Shown: one piece after another, positions 17,181 through 27,255 of the stretch
Layout: each line of letters starts with the position of its first letter
How positions within the stretch are numbered: the first letter of the stretch is position 1
Assembly (NCBI RefSeq): GCF_013359935.1
Contig: NZ_JABMCB010000201.1
Coordinates: 124,001-188,000, forward strand
Reading direction: 5' to 3'
DNA length: 64,000 bases
DNA from: Paenibacillus xylanilyticus
GTDB taxonomy: Bacteria > Bacillota > Bacilli > Paenibacillales > Paenibacillaceae
Translations under genes and position numbers: made by a program
Notes under the pieces: generated by a model
The model's database searches: none
The model's input: only the letters and a program-made list of their open reading frames with translations
Told to the model about the DNA's origin: nothing

Positions 17181-18098
17181 ATGGCACAATACCCGCAGTG
17201 GTCTTATTCGCAGTCGCGGGCAAGCATGTTCGATGAGTGCCTGCGCAAATATTATTATCATTATTACGGAGCCCATAACGGCTGGAAGACCGAATCGGCT
17301 GATGAGATGCAGGTTCGACTGTACCGATTAAAACAGCTCAGCAATCTATATCTCGTGTTTGGTGATCTTGCACACCGCATGTGTGAGTCTGCGGTTCGCA
17401 GCAGGGAGGAAGGCAAAGACAAGCCGCGTGAGCATTTTCTGGAACAGACGATGCGCAAGCTGCTTAATCAGGCCTATGTGGAATCCATGGATCTTGATCA
17501 GTGGCGGCTGGACCCGAAGAACCGGGTGATGTTATCCGAGATCTATTACGGAGATGACACGCTGAATGACCGAATTGCAACCATCAAGGAGCGAGCTTCG
17601 GCATGTGTCCACAATATGTATCAGACGCTTACCTGGGAAGACCTGTCCCGGGCGAGTACGGACATTTTGGAAATTGAGAAATGGGACACCATGATCCTGC
17701 ATGATACGCGTGTATATGTGAAGATGGACTTGTTGTATCGCCGCAGCAACGGCAACATTGTGATTGTGGATTGGAAGACAGGCAAGGAGGATGACTTCAC
17801 GGATCAGCTGATGCTGTATGCAGCGTATGTGAGGGACCATTACCGGGTGCCGCTGGAGCAGATTGAGCTGCGAGTGGAATATCTGTTGACCGGAACACAT
17901 CGCGAGTTTACCCCGACCGAAGAGGAACTGCAGAAGGTCGAGGACAATGTGGGAAGATATATCGAAGAGATGCGTTCCTGCGTGGCGGATGAGTATTACA
18001 ATCGTCCAAAGGAGATGTCGTACTTTACCCCGATGCCCTCACGCCGGGCATGCAGGGATTGCAATTTCCGGGAAGTGTGCAGTGACCGAGCAGTTTGA
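17181..18098 (+). CDS. Stand-alone RecB-like PD-(D/E)XK nuclease with probable 4Fe-4S cluster
   Basis: The 305-residue product has the RecB/Cas4 nuclease core: SQSRASMFDECLRKYYYHYYG (residues 10-30), GDLAHRMCE (near 65), VYVKMDLLYRR (near 185) and IVIVDWKTGK (near 197; D-x-K catalytic motif), then QLMLYAAYV. One Cys in the N-terminal motif plus three at the C-terminus (CRDCNFREVC) match the iron-sulfur staple of Cas4 and AddB. ATG 17181 follows a weak AAAGG; the open frame extends back to 17097. It probably degrades or trims single-stranded DNA. There is no cas gene nearby. Confidence 0.85.
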   Translation: MAQYPQWSYSQSRASMFDECLRKYYYHYYGAHNGWKTESADEMQVRLYRLKQLSNLYLVFGDLAHRMCESAVRSREEGKDKPREHFLEQTMRKLLNQAYVESMDLDQWRLDPKNRVMLSEIYYGDDTLNDRIATIKERASACVHNMYQTLTWEDLSRASTDILEIEKWDTMILHDTRVYVKMDLLYRRSNGNIVIVDWKTGKEDDFTDQLMLYAAYVRDHYRVPLEQIELRVEYLLTGTHREFTPTEEELQKVEDNVGRYIEEMRSCVADEYYNRPKEMSYFTPMPSRRACRDCNFREVCSDRAV

Positions 18099-18161
18099 AC
18101 CACATGAAAACCCAGAACTTATAACCATACGCGAGTCTATTCCCCGTAAAAATAAATCAAG

Positions 18162-18204
18162 AAGCGCCAGTTCGGTCAATGCCTGACCGGACTGGCGCTT
18201 CTTC
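18162..18204. terminator. Strong bidirectional terminator
   Basis: Seventeen-base arms 18162-18178 and 18184-18200 contain a single G-T pair and flank a 5-base loop, between convergent genes. Confidence 0.85.
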
Positions 18205-18254
18205 TCGTTCCACAGGCCAGCGACAAGGCGCCGGGTGGAACGACCATATACAGA

Positions 18255-19388
18255 TTACTGGACAGCGGCAGGATTCTCCAGCGCCTGTCCTGCAGGAACA
18301 TAGGCATGCCCGAGATCCCGTGCCACTGCCTCATACGTGATGTGTCCATTCAGCACGTTGACCGCGCTGCGAATGGACGCATTGCCGCGAATCGCGGAGG
18401 CTGCACCATGGTTGGCCAGCTGCAGCGCATAAGGCATGGTGGCGTTGGTCAGCGCCACCGTGGACGTGCGCGGCACCGCGCCTGGCATGTTCGCTACCGC
18501 ATAATGCACGACACCATGTTTCACATAAGTTGGTTCATCATGGGTCGTGATATGATCAATGGTTTCGACAATCCCGCCTTGATCAATCGCCACATCCACA
18601 ATGACCGATCCGGGTGCCATGGTCGTAACCATCTGCTCGGTGACGAGTTTGGGCGCTTTGGCGCCGGGGATCAGCACCGCACAGATCAGCAGATCTGCAG
18701 CAGCGACAGCTGCCGCAATGTTGGATGCACTGGATACCAGCGTATGAATCTGATTGCCGAATATATCATCCAGCTGGCGCAGGCGGTTCAAATTCAGGTC
18801 AAGGATGGTCACATCCGCTCCCAGACCAATTGCAATTTTTGCCGCATTGGTACCGACCGTACCTCCGCCAATAATGGCCACCTTGCCACGGGTAACACCA
18901 GGGACACCGGATAACAGAATGCCTTTGCCACCTTCGGTTTTCTCCAGCAACTGGGCCCCGATCTGAGCCGACATTCGTCCGGCAACTTCACTCATTGGGG
19001 TTAGCAATGGGAGCGTACCGTTAACCTCAAGCGTCTCATACGCTATGGCGATTACCCGGCTTTCGATGAGCGCTTTGGCCAGTGCTGGTTCCGCAGCCAG
19101 ATGCAGATAGGTGAAGAGAATCAGTCCTGGACGGAAATAGGCGTACTCACTCGCAAGCGGTTCTTTGACCTTGATAATCATATCCGCCTTTGACCAAACG
19201 GCTTGGGCCAGATCCTGAATGACAGCTCCGGCTGCCTGATACTCGCTGTCCGTAAATCCACTGCCCAATCCTGCGCCCTGCTCAATCATCACCTGATGCC
19301 CCGCTCTGACAAAATCAGCAGTACCGGCAGGGGTTATGGCTACACGGTTTTCATTGTTTTTGATTTCTTTTGGAATCCCGATTCTCAT
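18255..19388 (-). CDS. ald: Alanine dehydrogenase
   Basis: The 377-residue enzyme oxidises L-alanine to pyruvate and ammonia with NAD. Visible are the N-terminal [20 protein letters not shown], the KVKEP substrate loop with its Lys near residue 73, YLHLA with the catalytic His near 95, and the NAD fold [29 protein letters not shown] near 169-197. ATG 19388 has GAGG nine bases upstream. It is divergent from a PucR-family gene; in B. subtilis AdeR, of that family, activates ald. Alanine catabolism matters for sporulation in Bacillus. Confidence 0.96.
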   Translation of the reverse strand: MRIGIPKEIKNNENRVAITPAGTADFVRAGHQVMIEQGAGLGSGFTDSEYQAAGAVIQDLAQAVWSKADMIIKVKEPLASEYAYFRPGLILFTYLHLAAEPALAKALIESRVIAIAYETLEVNGTLPLLTPMSEVAGRMSAQIGAQLLEKTEGGKGILLSGVPGVTRGKVAIIGGGTVGTNAAKIAIGLGADVTILDLNLNRLRQLDDIFGNQIHTLVSSASNIAAAVAAADLLICAVLIPGAKAPKLVTEQMVTTMAPGSVIVDVAIDQGGIVETIDHITTHDEPTYVKHGVVHYAVANMPGAVPRTSTVALTNATMPYALQLANHGAASAIRGNASIRSAVNVLNGHITYEAVARDLGHAYVPAGQALENPAAVQ

Positions 19389-19577
19389 ACCCATGCACCT
19401 CGTCCATTTAATGGTTGTCAACTTATACTACAAGTTTATGACCTGACTAACGGATTTGCACCTTACTTTATGTCTATGTTTTCGAAGATTTAATCAACAT
19501 CATGTCGAAAAGGGCTGTTCAGGACATTTGTCCATGAATTATAATGTAAGAAAAAATAACATTACGAGGGATCGATA

Positions 19578-21248
19578 TTGAGAAATGATCGTGTTTTTAC
19601 GATAAAGGATCTTTTGGCACGGCCTGTCTTTGCCAAAGCGCGTCTGGCTGCAGGACAAGGGGGAACATCTCGTCAGGTCGGATGGGTTCATGTCTTGGAG
19701 ATTACCAATGTTTCTCCATATGTCAGTCCCCATGACCTTATATTATCCACTGGGCTGTGGCTTCAATCGGAAGAGGGACGTGAAGAATATCTGCTTCAGC
19801 TGATTCAGAGTGAAGCGGCGGGGTTGTGCGTCGAGTTCGGCACCAGCATACATGGCATTCCTGAAGAATTAATTAAACTTGCGGACAGTCACCAGTTTCC
19901 GCTCATCGTATTTGAACAGCCGGTAAGGTTCGTTGAGATTACACAGGATATTCATGCTCTGCTCATTAATCACCAGCACCAGCTGCTTAAGAGTCTGGAG
20001 ACGTACTCTCGTCAGCTTCAGCAGCGGACGTTACAGAGTACCGACATGTCTGCTGTACTGAATCTGCTTCATGAATATGCGGCCAAACCGGTTGTGTACA
20101 TCTCTTCTATGGAGCCAGGCAGCTTCGTGCCAGGTCTCCCCCCGGAGATGGAGCAGGCAATCTATACCTGGTATGAACAGGAAGTGGAGCATTTGGATCT
20201 CAATGATTCGGATACCGAATTATGGTTTCGCATCGATGAACAGAATGTATTGCTGTGTCACCCAGTCGTCTGTTTTGGCCAGGTGTTCTCTGCAGTGGGC
20301 ATGATCGTGCATCCTTCTGCACCAGTGGAGTACCTCAAGCTGCTGCTTGATTATACAGCGAAAGCAGCAGCAGCTTTGACCCTGCGTTCGCAGTTTCTCG
20401 AAGAGAAGATGGTCCGCAATCAGAATGAATTAATTCAGGATTTGATGAATGGTCATATCCATCAGGAGGAGCAGGCACAGACCCGGATGGGACTTCGATT
20501 GCTGGTGAAGGGCCAGTACTGGTTTGCTGGAGGGGTTATTGAAATTGAGCATCAGCTGAAAGGGACAGGACGGGAACGGATGGAGGCAAACCATCAGGAT
20601 ATTCTGGTTTTGTTAAGATCCCTGCTTAAGAAGAACAATCTGCCCAGCCTGATCATGCTGAAAAATAACCAGGTCTACCTATGCTGTGCCAAGGAAGAGA
20701 GCAGTACATCTACGTCCCAGAAGCTGGCTAAAGCACTTGAAAACATTATTGGTGATGTGAGACGGTTTGCGGGTCGCAATCTGAAGCAGGTTGCGATTCA
20801 TGCCGGGTTTGGCAAGATTCGCAACCGCTTGACCAGCATGCCGGAGAGTCTGCAGGAAGCTTATCAGGTTATTGAGGTTTCCCGATCCGTGAAGCGGATG
20901 GAACATATCTGCTTTTACGAACGTATGGGTATATATCAAATGTTGAAGGCGCTGCCTCAATCGTTCCTTCGCCCTTTCGTGAACGACCATCTGGGTGTGC
21001 TGATCGAATATGACCGTACACACCACCTCCAGCTTGTGGAGACGCTTGAAGCCTATTTGCAAAACTTTGGTTCCAAGCGTGACGCTGCTGCCCAATTGTT
21101 CATACATCGACAGACTTTGTACAATCGATTGGAGAAGCTGGGAGAGCTGATGGGACCCGGTTTTATGGAACAGGGGAGAAGAGTCTGCCTGGAGATGGCG
21201 CTGCTTGCTCATAACATGATTGAGGATGAACAGGCTCATCGTTCCTGA
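19578..21248 (+). CDS. PucR-family transcriptional regulator, AdeR-like
   Basis: The 556-residue product has an N-terminal PucR sensor (FTIKDLLARPVFAKARLAAGQGGTSRQVGWVHVLE, then LILSTGLWLQ, residues 5-55), a middle GGDEF-related region and a C-terminal PucR HTH (LVETLEAYLQNFGSKRDAAAQLFIHRQTLYNRLEKLGELMG, residues 490-530). The TTG start at 19578 is supported by GAGGG seven bases upstream. Its position divergent from ald (189-base gap) matches the adeR-ald arrangement of B. subtilis, so it likely activates ald in response to alanine. Confidence 0.88.
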   Translation: MRNDRVFTIKDLLARPVFAKARLAAGQGGTSRQVGWVHVLEITNVSPYVSPHDLILSTGLWLQSEEGREEYLLQLIQSEAAGLCVEFGTSIHGIPEELIKLADSHQFPLIVFEQPVRFVEITQDIHALLINHQHQLLKSLETYSRQLQQRTLQSTDMSAVLNLLHEYAAKPVVYISSMEPGSFVPGLPPEMEQAIYTWYEQEVEHLDLNDSDTELWFRIDEQNVLLCHPVVCFGQVFSAVGMIVHPSAPVEYLKLLLDYTAKAAAALTLRSQFLEEKMVRNQNELIQDLMNGHIHQEEQAQTRMGLRLLVKGQYWFAGGVIEIEHQLKGTGRERMEANHQDILVLLRSLLKKNNLPSLIMLKNNQVYLCCAKEESSTSTSQKLAKALENIIGDVRRFAGRNLKQVAIHAGFGKIRNRLTSMPESLQEAYQVIEVSRSVKRMEHICFYERMGIYQMLKALPQSFLRPFVNDHLGVLIEYDRTHHLQLVETLEAYLQNFGSKRDAAAQLFIHRQTLYNRLEKLGELMGPGFMEQGRRVCLEMALLAHNMIEDEQAHRS

Positions 21249-21894
21249 TGATGTGGAAGCAGTGGAAAAGTGGTTTAGTAGTTTTTACCGATACGGCGGG
21301 ACGGACGCAGTTCTGGCAAAATCGAATGACCTGACACGGAACGTCGACCGCGAAAGAGCTTGGGTTGACCCGTGGATGGGGCAAGGGATAATGAAGTAGG
21401 AGCCGCTAATCGGTAAGGAGATAACGTTCGATCAGTGCTGCCCCCTGTCTCTGACTTTTGGGAATAAAGTTCTTTTTCTCCCAACCATTCAACCAATCGT
21501 TCATGTTTGATTCCGAGTTGTCCGCTCAAATTACAGATATCGAGGTTTTTTCTCACACAAATCCGCCTTTCCTGGAATATCGTCTTATGGTATATGGAAG
21601 GTAAGCAAGAAGTTTGAGATCAGTGAATGCTTATGTATTTCAGAGTCTGCCATAGGCAAATGCCACTAGATCGGTGTGCTCGATTGGCGGAACGGTTAAT
21701 TATGTTTAAACAGCGAAATTAGTTCATCTATCCCGTGTTAAACGTTTGCATCACGCTGTTTAGAGATTTTTCAATTATTTGGCTTTCTTCAAGATTTTAT
21801 CATTTCATGTGTTACTGCGCGTCTCAATATAGTCTCAATTTTGCAAGGGTATCGCGTATAGTAAAAGTACCAGTATCTAGTACGGAGGACATAC
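21249..21894. other. 646-base intergenic region
   Basis: There is no convincing gene here. A 93-codon reverse frame at 21275-21556 (GTG start, AAAGGCGG six bases upstream) is possible, but its Arg/Ser/Pro-rich tail looks random. Near the downstream end there is a short direct repeat, GTCTCAAT, at about 21821-21840. The region may hold the promoter of the STAND ATPase gene, but I find no clear -35/-10 pair. Confidence 0.4.
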
Positions 21895-23970
21895 ATGGGA
21901 AACAGTAGTGAGGTACAGAGCGACAGACACGATGAACATGGCAAACGTTTTGTAGGACGGGCCAAGGAGATGATGACCCTCGATCGATGGTTTGACGATC
22001 CGGAAGCTCCTTTAACCATTTTTTCAGTAACGGGAATGGGAGGGATCGGCAAATCATCCCTGCTCTCGGAGATGTTGTCGGTATCCCGTAATCGGGGGGC
22101 TACGGCCATATGGATGGATGGCAGATCCTGTGGTTCAACCCCCTCGGTCTTTTTGGAGTATCTGTCCTCGACTTTGGGGCTGGAAACGATGGAGAGCAAT
22201 GTCGATCTCCGGCCTCTTAGCCGTCTGAATGAAACATCAGTGCACAAGAGATTGGTGATTGCGGTAGACAATTATGAAGAGCTTGCCTTACTGGAAAGTT
22301 GGTTTATGGAGGTTTTTGTGACCAAACTCTCATCTGCCGGGGTACTGGTGATTTTGGCATCAAGGTCTAAACCAACTACGGCATGGCGTTCGCATCCCCG
22401 ATTGCGGCAGCGTCTGGTGCAGATGCCGCTTCAGCATTTTACGAATGTAGAAGTTTCGGAATACATTGCTGGTGCAGGATCGTTGAATACCGGCATGGCG
22501 GGGACCATTGCACGCATGACGGACGGGCATCCGTTTGGGCTTGCTCTTGCGGTGGAAGCGGCGAACCATCGGCAAAATGTAAACCTGGCGGAGTGGGCAG
22601 AACTGTCATACATGATCAGTGCACGGCTGCTGCTTGAATTGACGCTGCCGCGGCTGCATCCCATGATCGAGGTACTCACGCTGCTCGAAACAGCGAATCA
22701 GGAATTGTTATCTTCTGTCCTGCAAACGGAGGTCACACTGGAAGAGTACCAGGCGCTTAAGCGAATGTCCTTCATCCGCTCGGATCCGGATGGTCTGGCA
22801 TTGCATGATCTGGCCAGATTGCACCTGCTTCGGGACTTTCGTCAGCGTGAGCCGCAGCGGCTGCAAGCCATGCGTGTACGTATTGCGGGCTTGTTAATGC
22901 CTCTTCATGCACAGGCCGGACCGCATGAACAGCGACAGATTGCCCGGAGGATGCTCCTTTTGTGTCAGGAATCCATGCTTCAGCATCGAAAATATGCGGA
23001 TGTATCCACCGAGTCCCTGTTTTCACCGCTGGAGGTGATGCGGGAAGGTGACCTGCCCTTACTGCACAGATTGTTGGAGGAATGGTGCGAATACAGTGTA
23101 GAACCATGGCAGGCGGAGCCTTACCGTCCTTTTTTAGATGAGTTGGCACAGCGTTATCCTGAAGGAATTGTATTGATGCGTGACAGGAGCGGTGATCCCA
23201 TTGCCATGTTTATTACGGTACTCGTCCACCGGGAGAGCAGTGAGATGCTGCTAAGATATTTTCCGGCAGAAATGAAGGAATGCTTTACCCCGCAGGAACT
23301 GCATTGTGATCCGGATCAGACGGATACCCATTTTGCCGTACTGGCAGCTGCAAGGGACGATGTGCCGGGTTACAAACGTGAAGAACTCGTGGGCTATATG
23401 GCATTGGACAGATTGTCCCTGCTGGGTGACGGGGCGAGAGTGATGCTGGTCGCTACCAACCCGAACCTCAAGTTGTTTTTGCAAAGCATCGGTTTTCGAA
23501 TGAGGCGAGCGCGAACTCGCGTCTGTGACCAGTATGAAGATCAGGCGGATGTGCTGGATCTGGATTTGCGCAATGGACAATTCGGAGAATGGGTAATGTC
23601 CCTGCTGGATCCCGAAAACCAAGGGAGCAGGATACAGCATGGCTCGAAAGATGGGGACATGGATCAATTGCCCTGGACTGAATCGGATTTGCGAAAAATG
23701 CTGGCACATCTGCACTCTCCAGGTGAACTGCATACCTATGCTGCACGAGTAAAAGGTGTGCAAGATGGGATGGAGCTGCAGCTGCGCGTGCTGGATTTGC
23801 TGGAGGGACGTGCCCACGGAATTTCTCAGCAGGACCAGATGCTTTTGTATGCAGCTTACTGGACCCATGCGGGCAATCCGACGGCCGCGGCTCAGGCCTG
23901 TTCGATGAGCCGGGCCACATTTTACCGCCATTTGCGAACTGCGCTGATCCGGCTGACACGGGTATTATAA
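21895..23970 (+). CDS. STAND-type P-loop ATPase with GNAT-like middle region and C-terminal HTH, probable regulator
   Basis: In the 691-residue product, residues about 30-260 form an NB-ARC-like ATPase: FVGRAKEMMTLDRWF, Walker A TGMGGIGKSSLL (near 47), Walker B KRLVIAVDNYE (near 120), a sensor stretch VLVILASRSK (near 152) and the ARC-type GHPFGLALAVE. A winged-helix-like part follows (near 255-320). Residues about 420-545 look GNAT-like, ending in NPNLKLFLQSIGFRMRRA. The C-terminus (AAAQACSMSRATFYRHLRTAL) is a clear HTH. ATG 21895 has GGAGG seven bases upstream. No partner gene is evident; it may be a signal-gated transcription factor. The GNAT reading is tentative. Confidence 0.8.
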   Translation: MGNSSEVQSDRHDEHGKRFVGRAKEMMTLDRWFDDPEAPLTIFSVTGMGGIGKSSLLSEMLSVSRNRGATAIWMDGRSCGSTPSVFLEYLSSTLGLETMESNVDLRPLSRLNETSVHKRLVIAVDNYEELALLESWFMEVFVTKLSSAGVLVILASRSKPTTAWRSHPRLRQRLVQMPLQHFTNVEVSEYIAGAGSLNTGMAGTIARMTDGHPFGLALAVEAANHRQNVNLAEWAELSYMISARLLLELTLPRLHPMIEVLTLLETANQELLSSVLQTEVTLEEYQALKRMSFIRSDPDGLALHDLARLHLLRDFRQREPQRLQAMRVRIAGLLMPLHAQAGPHEQRQIARRMLLLCQESMLQHRKYADVSTESLFSPLEVMREGDLPLLHRLLEEWCEYSVEPWQAEPYRPFLDELAQRYPEGIVLMRDRSGDPIAMFITVLVHRESSEMLLRYFPAEMKECFTPQELHCDPDQTDTHFAVLAAARDDVPGYKREELVGYMALDRLSLLGDGARVMLVATNPNLKLFLQSIGFRMRRARTRVCDQYEDQADVLDLDLRNGQFGEWVMSLLDPENQGSRIQHGSKDGDMDQLPWTESDLRKMLAHLHSPGELHTYAARVKGVQDGMELQLRVLDLLEGRAHGISQQDQMLLYAAYWTHAGNPTAAAQACSMSRATFYRHLRTALIRLTRVL

Positions 23971-23984
23971 CTTCATATGGAAAA

Positions 23985-24024
23985 AATGAAGAAGAGGCTG
24001 GTCATAGACCAAGTCTCTTCATTC
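23985..24024 (-). terminator. Terminator of the sigma-54 activator gene, overlapping its 3' end
   Basis: An imperfect long stem pairs AATGAAGA with TCTTCATT and GGTC with GACC. Read on the minus strand it is followed by a T-run. It lies between convergent genes. Confidence 0.55.
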
Positions 24025-25684
24025 GGTTATAGAGCGTTGCTCGTGAGATGCCGAGCTGCCTCGCGAGTGTCCGCTTATTACCACCTGTTGATTGTAGACA
24101 CTGGAGCAGGAGATTCGATTCATATGCATCCATCTGTTCCTGATAGGACAGGGGAGAGACTTCAAATGAGGGGCCATTGTTGTCTTCTTGAATGATTTCC
24201 CGTACATCCCCGGTAGAAGATAGTGATGCCAGATCTGTTATAGTTTGTAATGTTGCTGGCTCATCAGCTGTGGAAGACGGCAGTTCCACAGTTAAGGTGA
24301 GGGATTCCGGCAGATATTCCGGCTTGACCTCACCGTCTGTTGTAAGAATGGTGATGCGTTCAATCACATTGCGAAGCTCCCTTACATTGCCTGGCCATTC
24401 ATAGCTGAACAGCAGCTTGAATACTTCGGGAGGGACCAGTTCGATGTGGCGGTTATAGAGCAGAGAGAACTCTTGGAGAAAGCTTTGGGTTAGTTCGTAT
24501 ATATCTTCCTTGCGCATGCGCAGGGGAGGAATGATGAGATTAATGACATTCAGGCGGTAGTAGAGATCTTCCCGAAACTGGTTCTTGGCAATCATGCCCA
24601 GCAGATTCTGGTTGGTTGCCGCGATAATCCGGCAATTCGCCTGTTTCATGCGTGTTCCGCCAACGGGGAAGTAGCTCTTCTCCTGAAGTACACGCAGCAG
24701 TTTTACCTGCAGCTCCAGTGGCATTTCGCCGATCTCATCCAGAAAGAGTGTACCGCCTTCGGCAAGTTCAATTTTCCCCTTTTTCCCTTTTGGATCTGCC
24801 CCGGAAAATGCCCCTTTCTCGTATCCAAACAACTCACTCTCGAACAAAGAAGCGGGGATGGCTCCACAGTTAATGGCAATAAAGGGGGCTGTCTGCGGCT
24901 CGCGCAGGTCATGAATGGCTTTGGCAAACAACTCCTTGCCTGTTCCGCTCTCCCCGAGAATAAGTACCGTGGCTGAGGTCGTGCTGATCTTGCGTATGGT
25001 CTCGAGACACTGTTTGATGACCGGGCTGCTGCCTTTGATTCCTGCGAACGGGTCCAAATCCGGGCGCAAACGCGCGACGGCTTTCTCCAAATGCTGAACT
25101 TTGGATGTCATATGTAATAATTCCTGATGCAGGCGAATTTCAGTTGTTATATCTACTTCGGCAGCTACCGCACCCACAATGCGCCCATCCAGTACAACTG
25201 GACGAGCATTGATGAGAGCAAACAGATCCGGCCGAGGTTGATGCTGCTTGCGATAGACGGTTTCGCCAGTGTACAGCGTCTTGAGCGATTGCAGCCGATC
25301 AGGTGGGAAAAAGTCTGCTGCCGGCTGTCCGATGATGTCCTTTTTGTTAATGGAAAAAACATGCTCTGCACCTGACGTCCAGTAAGCCACCTTGGCTTCT
25401 TCGTTAATCAGGGTTAGCGCAGTCCCTGCCGTTTCGAGTGTGGTCTCAAAATAAGCCTCTATGAGGCGATGGGCGTGCAGCATTTGTTGCAAAACATCAT
25501 TTAGCGAAATATATCCCATTGGAAGACCTTCATCCTGAACCAGCAGGTAGGGGCTTTCGTTGAAATGGTGAAAGGTCTCTGACAGGTCGGTGGACGAAGA
25601 AATAATGGGTATAGGAAGGGACTCATTCAAATTACTCAGGTCTGTCCTCAGAAGGGACATCACATCTGGAAGTAAATGTTTCAT
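24002..25684 (-). CDS. Sigma-54-dependent enhancer-binding regulator (CBS-like/PAS/AAA+/Fis HTH), probable proline catabolism activator
   Basis: In the 560-residue product the N-terminal 75 residues look CBS-like, residues about 80-185 are a PAS domain ([27 protein letters not shown]), and about 215-450 are the AAA+ domain with Walker A GESGTGKE, Walker B GGTLFLDE and the sigma-54 contact loop GAFSGA (Thr of GAFTGA replaced by Ser). The C-terminus [24 protein letters not shown] is a Fis-type HTH. ATG 25684 has GAGG eight bases upstream. It is the only enhancer-binding protein in the window and lies beside two sigma-54 promoters for proline genes, as RocR does for arginine genes in Bacillus. 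Confidence 0.92.
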   Translation of the reverse strand: MKHLLPDVMSLLRTDLSNLNESLPIPIISSSTDLSETFHHFNESPYLLVQDEGLPMGYISLNDVLQQMLHAHRLIEAYFETTLETAGTALTLINEEAKVAYWTSGAEHVFSINKKDIIGQPAADFFPPDRLQSLKTLYTGETVYRKQHQPRPDLFALINARPVVLDGRIVGAVAAEVDITTEIRLHQELLHMTSKVQHLEKAVARLRPDLDPFAGIKGSSPVIKQCLETIRKISTTSATVLILGESGTGKELFAKAIHDLREPQTAPFIAINCGAIPASLFESELFGYEKGAFSGADPKGKKGKIELAEGGTLFLDEIGEMPLELQVKLLRVLQEKSYFPVGGTRMKQANCRIIAATNQNLLGMIAKNQFREDLYYRLNVINLIIPPLRMRKEDIYELTQSFLQEFSLLYNRHIELVPPEVFKLLFSYEWPGNVRELRNVIERITILTTDGEVKPEYLPESLTLTVELPSSTADEPATLQTITDLASLSSTGDVREIIQEDNNGPSFEVSPLSYQEQMDAYESNLLLQCLQSTGGNKRTLARQLGISRATLYNRMKRLGL

Positions 25685-25799
25685 CGGTTTCACCTCATTC
25701 GAGCATGATGATCAGAAACGACACCTGTTTTGTTCATCGCTACTTGCAGTACGAATCGTTGTTGAGCAATGAAATGATCGGGGAATGATTGTTAGACAT

Positions 25800-25828
25800 A
25801 TTATAGCGCTCGAAATAAGTTGTGTATA
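25800..25828 (-). promoter_or_regulatory. Putative sigma-A promoter of the sigma-54 activator gene
   Basis: Read on the minus strand: -35 TATACA (25823-25828), a 17-base spacer, and a perfect -10 TATAAT (25800-25805), about 115 bases before the start codon. Confidence 0.55.
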
Positions 25829-26113
25829 TATTTTTTGACATGGGGTGTAGGTGTTAAAGAGTTGGAATCTAAATAAACAAGGTTAACAAAATTAGTATAC
25901 GCTTACATAAATACATATTGCTTCTCTTTTTAACTAGTTTTAAATATATTAAGTTCCTAAGTTAGAATCAAGTGAAGAAAAGTGACATCGTAATAGGGTG
26001 GTTTACACATGGGGGGGAATCGCGTTGTGTCTCGAATTTTGGACATTTCAATTTGGGATGCTTATTTTTTAGACATTAAACGTGAGGGGAATGTGCTATA
26101 AGGGTGTTGAATA

Positions 26114-26155
26114 GAAAAAACCATGCGACCTTAAAAAACTGGGGATCACATGGTT
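26114..26155 (-). terminator. Terminator of proline dehydrogenase
   Basis: Outer arms AACCATG/CATGGTT with further inner pairing are followed by a T-run on the minus strand. Confidence 0.65.
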
Positions 26156-26175
26156 ATATGCATAGAGGAAACGGG

Positions 26176-27099
26176 TTATCTAAACATGTTTTTGACCACC
26201 ATCCAGAGATTTGCCGGTTTTTCGGCAAGACGGCGAGTGTAATATGGATACCACATGGTTCCGTAGGGGACGTAGCAGCGAATCTGGTATCCTTCCCGGG
26301 CAAGCCGTTCCTGTTCGCTCATCCGCAGTCCGTACAGCATCTGAAACTCAAACGCATCAGGAGAGATTCCCCGGTCTTTGGCATACTGTTTGGTCCATGA
26401 AATAATGTGGTCATCATGTGAAGCTACTGCCGTGTAGACGCCCTGATCCAGATGCTGGCGAATCATGGACTTGAATTGCTCAATGACTTCGGATGCGTTC
26501 TGATAAGCTACTGCGGCAGGCTCTTTATAAGCGCCCTTGACGAGGCGAAGCCGGATGCCTTCACGAATCAAGTCCCGTGTATCCTCTTCAGTCCGATGCA
26601 GATAGGCTTGCAGCACCGTTCCCGTATTATGAAGTCCCTCGGCATGAAGACGGCGAACGATATCCAGTGTGGCTTGGGTGAATGGACTGTCCTCCATATC
26701 AATGCGGACAAACAAATTATGCAGCTTCGCCTGTGCTGCCACGGAGCGGATATTCCGATAACCTTCCTCCGGGTCGAGCGCAAGACCCATCTGGGTTGGC
26801 TTCAATGATACGTTGGAGTCTGCACCCTGGCGAGCAATGCCTTCCACGAGCCTTATATATTCATCGCGATACAAGGCAGCTTCGCTCAATCGGGTAATGC
26901 CTTCTCCCAGATGATCCAGTGTGGCCATAATGCCTTTGTTGTTCAGAACCCGAATCTCTTCCAGCGCTTCTTCCAGTGTGCTGCCTGCGATAAACTTGCC
27001 TGCCAGTTTTTTGCCGTATTTGATGGACAGATTCTCCACAGCTTTATTGCCCGCAACAGTCAGCAGTGTTTTGCGGTACATTTCCGTTCCGATACTCAC
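26176..27099 (-). CDS. putB: Proline dehydrogenase
   Basis: The 307-residue enzyme oxidises proline to pyrroline-5-carboxylate with FAD. It has the PRODH TIM-barrel motifs [56 protein letters not shown] and the C-terminal [22 protein letters not shown] that binds substrate. The GTG start at 27099 is chosen because AAGGAGG lies eight bases upstream and because it is downstream of the sigma-54 promoter at 27146-27162; the longer open frame to 27249 would run through that promoter. It is divergent from the P5C dehydrogenase gene. The alternative name fadM/prodh is also used for this family. Confidence 0.95.
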   Translation of the reverse strand: MSIGTEMYRKTLLTVAGNKAVENLSIKYGKKLAGKFIAGSTLEEALEEIRVLNNKGIMATLDHLGEGITRLSEAALYRDEYIRLVEGIARQGADSNVSLKPTQMGLALDPEEGYRNIRSVAAQAKLHNLFVRIDMEDSPFTQATLDIVRRLHAEGLHNTGTVLQAYLHRTEEDTRDLIREGIRLRLVKGAYKEPAAVAYQNASEVIEQFKSMIRQHLDQGVYTAVASHDDHIISWTKQYAKDRGISPDAFEFQMLYGLRMSEQERLAREGYQIRCYVPYGTMWYPYYTRRLAEKPANLWMVVKNMFR

Positions 27100-27145
27100 A
27101 CTAGTTTCCTCCTTATGGATCATGCTTCTTATAATCCGTTTATTA

Positions 27146-27162
27146 AGCAAGAATCGTGCCAA
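27146..27162 (-). promoter_or_regulatory. Sigma-54 (-24/-12) promoter of proline dehydrogenase
   Basis: On the minus strand the sequence is TTGGCAC-N5-TTGCT, an exact match to the sigma-54 consensus with the correct spacing, about 47 bases before the start codon. Both the activator and sigma-54 are encoded nearby. Confidence 0.9.
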
Positions 27163-27179
27163 AGTGTCGTGTTCCGCTG

Positions 27180-27203
27180 AATCATTCGTAAATTGGAATG
27201 GTT
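27180..27203. promoter_or_regulatory. Putative enhancer (upstream activating) site shared by two sigma-54 promoters
   Basis: An inverted repeat AATCATTC-N8-GAATGGTT (one mismatch) lies between the divergent -24/-12 elements, about 17 and 52 bases from their -24 boxes. The position suits binding by the Fis-type HTH of the neighbouring activator. Confidence 0.45.
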
Positions 27204-27255
27204 GGACATCGTGGGCATTGGGCAGATCTTTTATTTTATTCCTCCCCAACCGGAG

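Larger units (their letters stand above)
25694..26175. other. 482-base intergenic region with promoter and terminator only
   Basis: It holds the promoter of the sigma-54 activator (25800-25828) and the terminator of proline dehydrogenase (26114-26155). The AT-rich middle contains no supported gene. Confidence 0.6.

Noticed and set aside
21275-21556. 93-codon minus-strand frame with a fair ribosome binding site
   Set aside because: The second half is Arg/Ser/Pro-rich and looks like random translation; no family resemblance. Mentioned only under the intergenic region.
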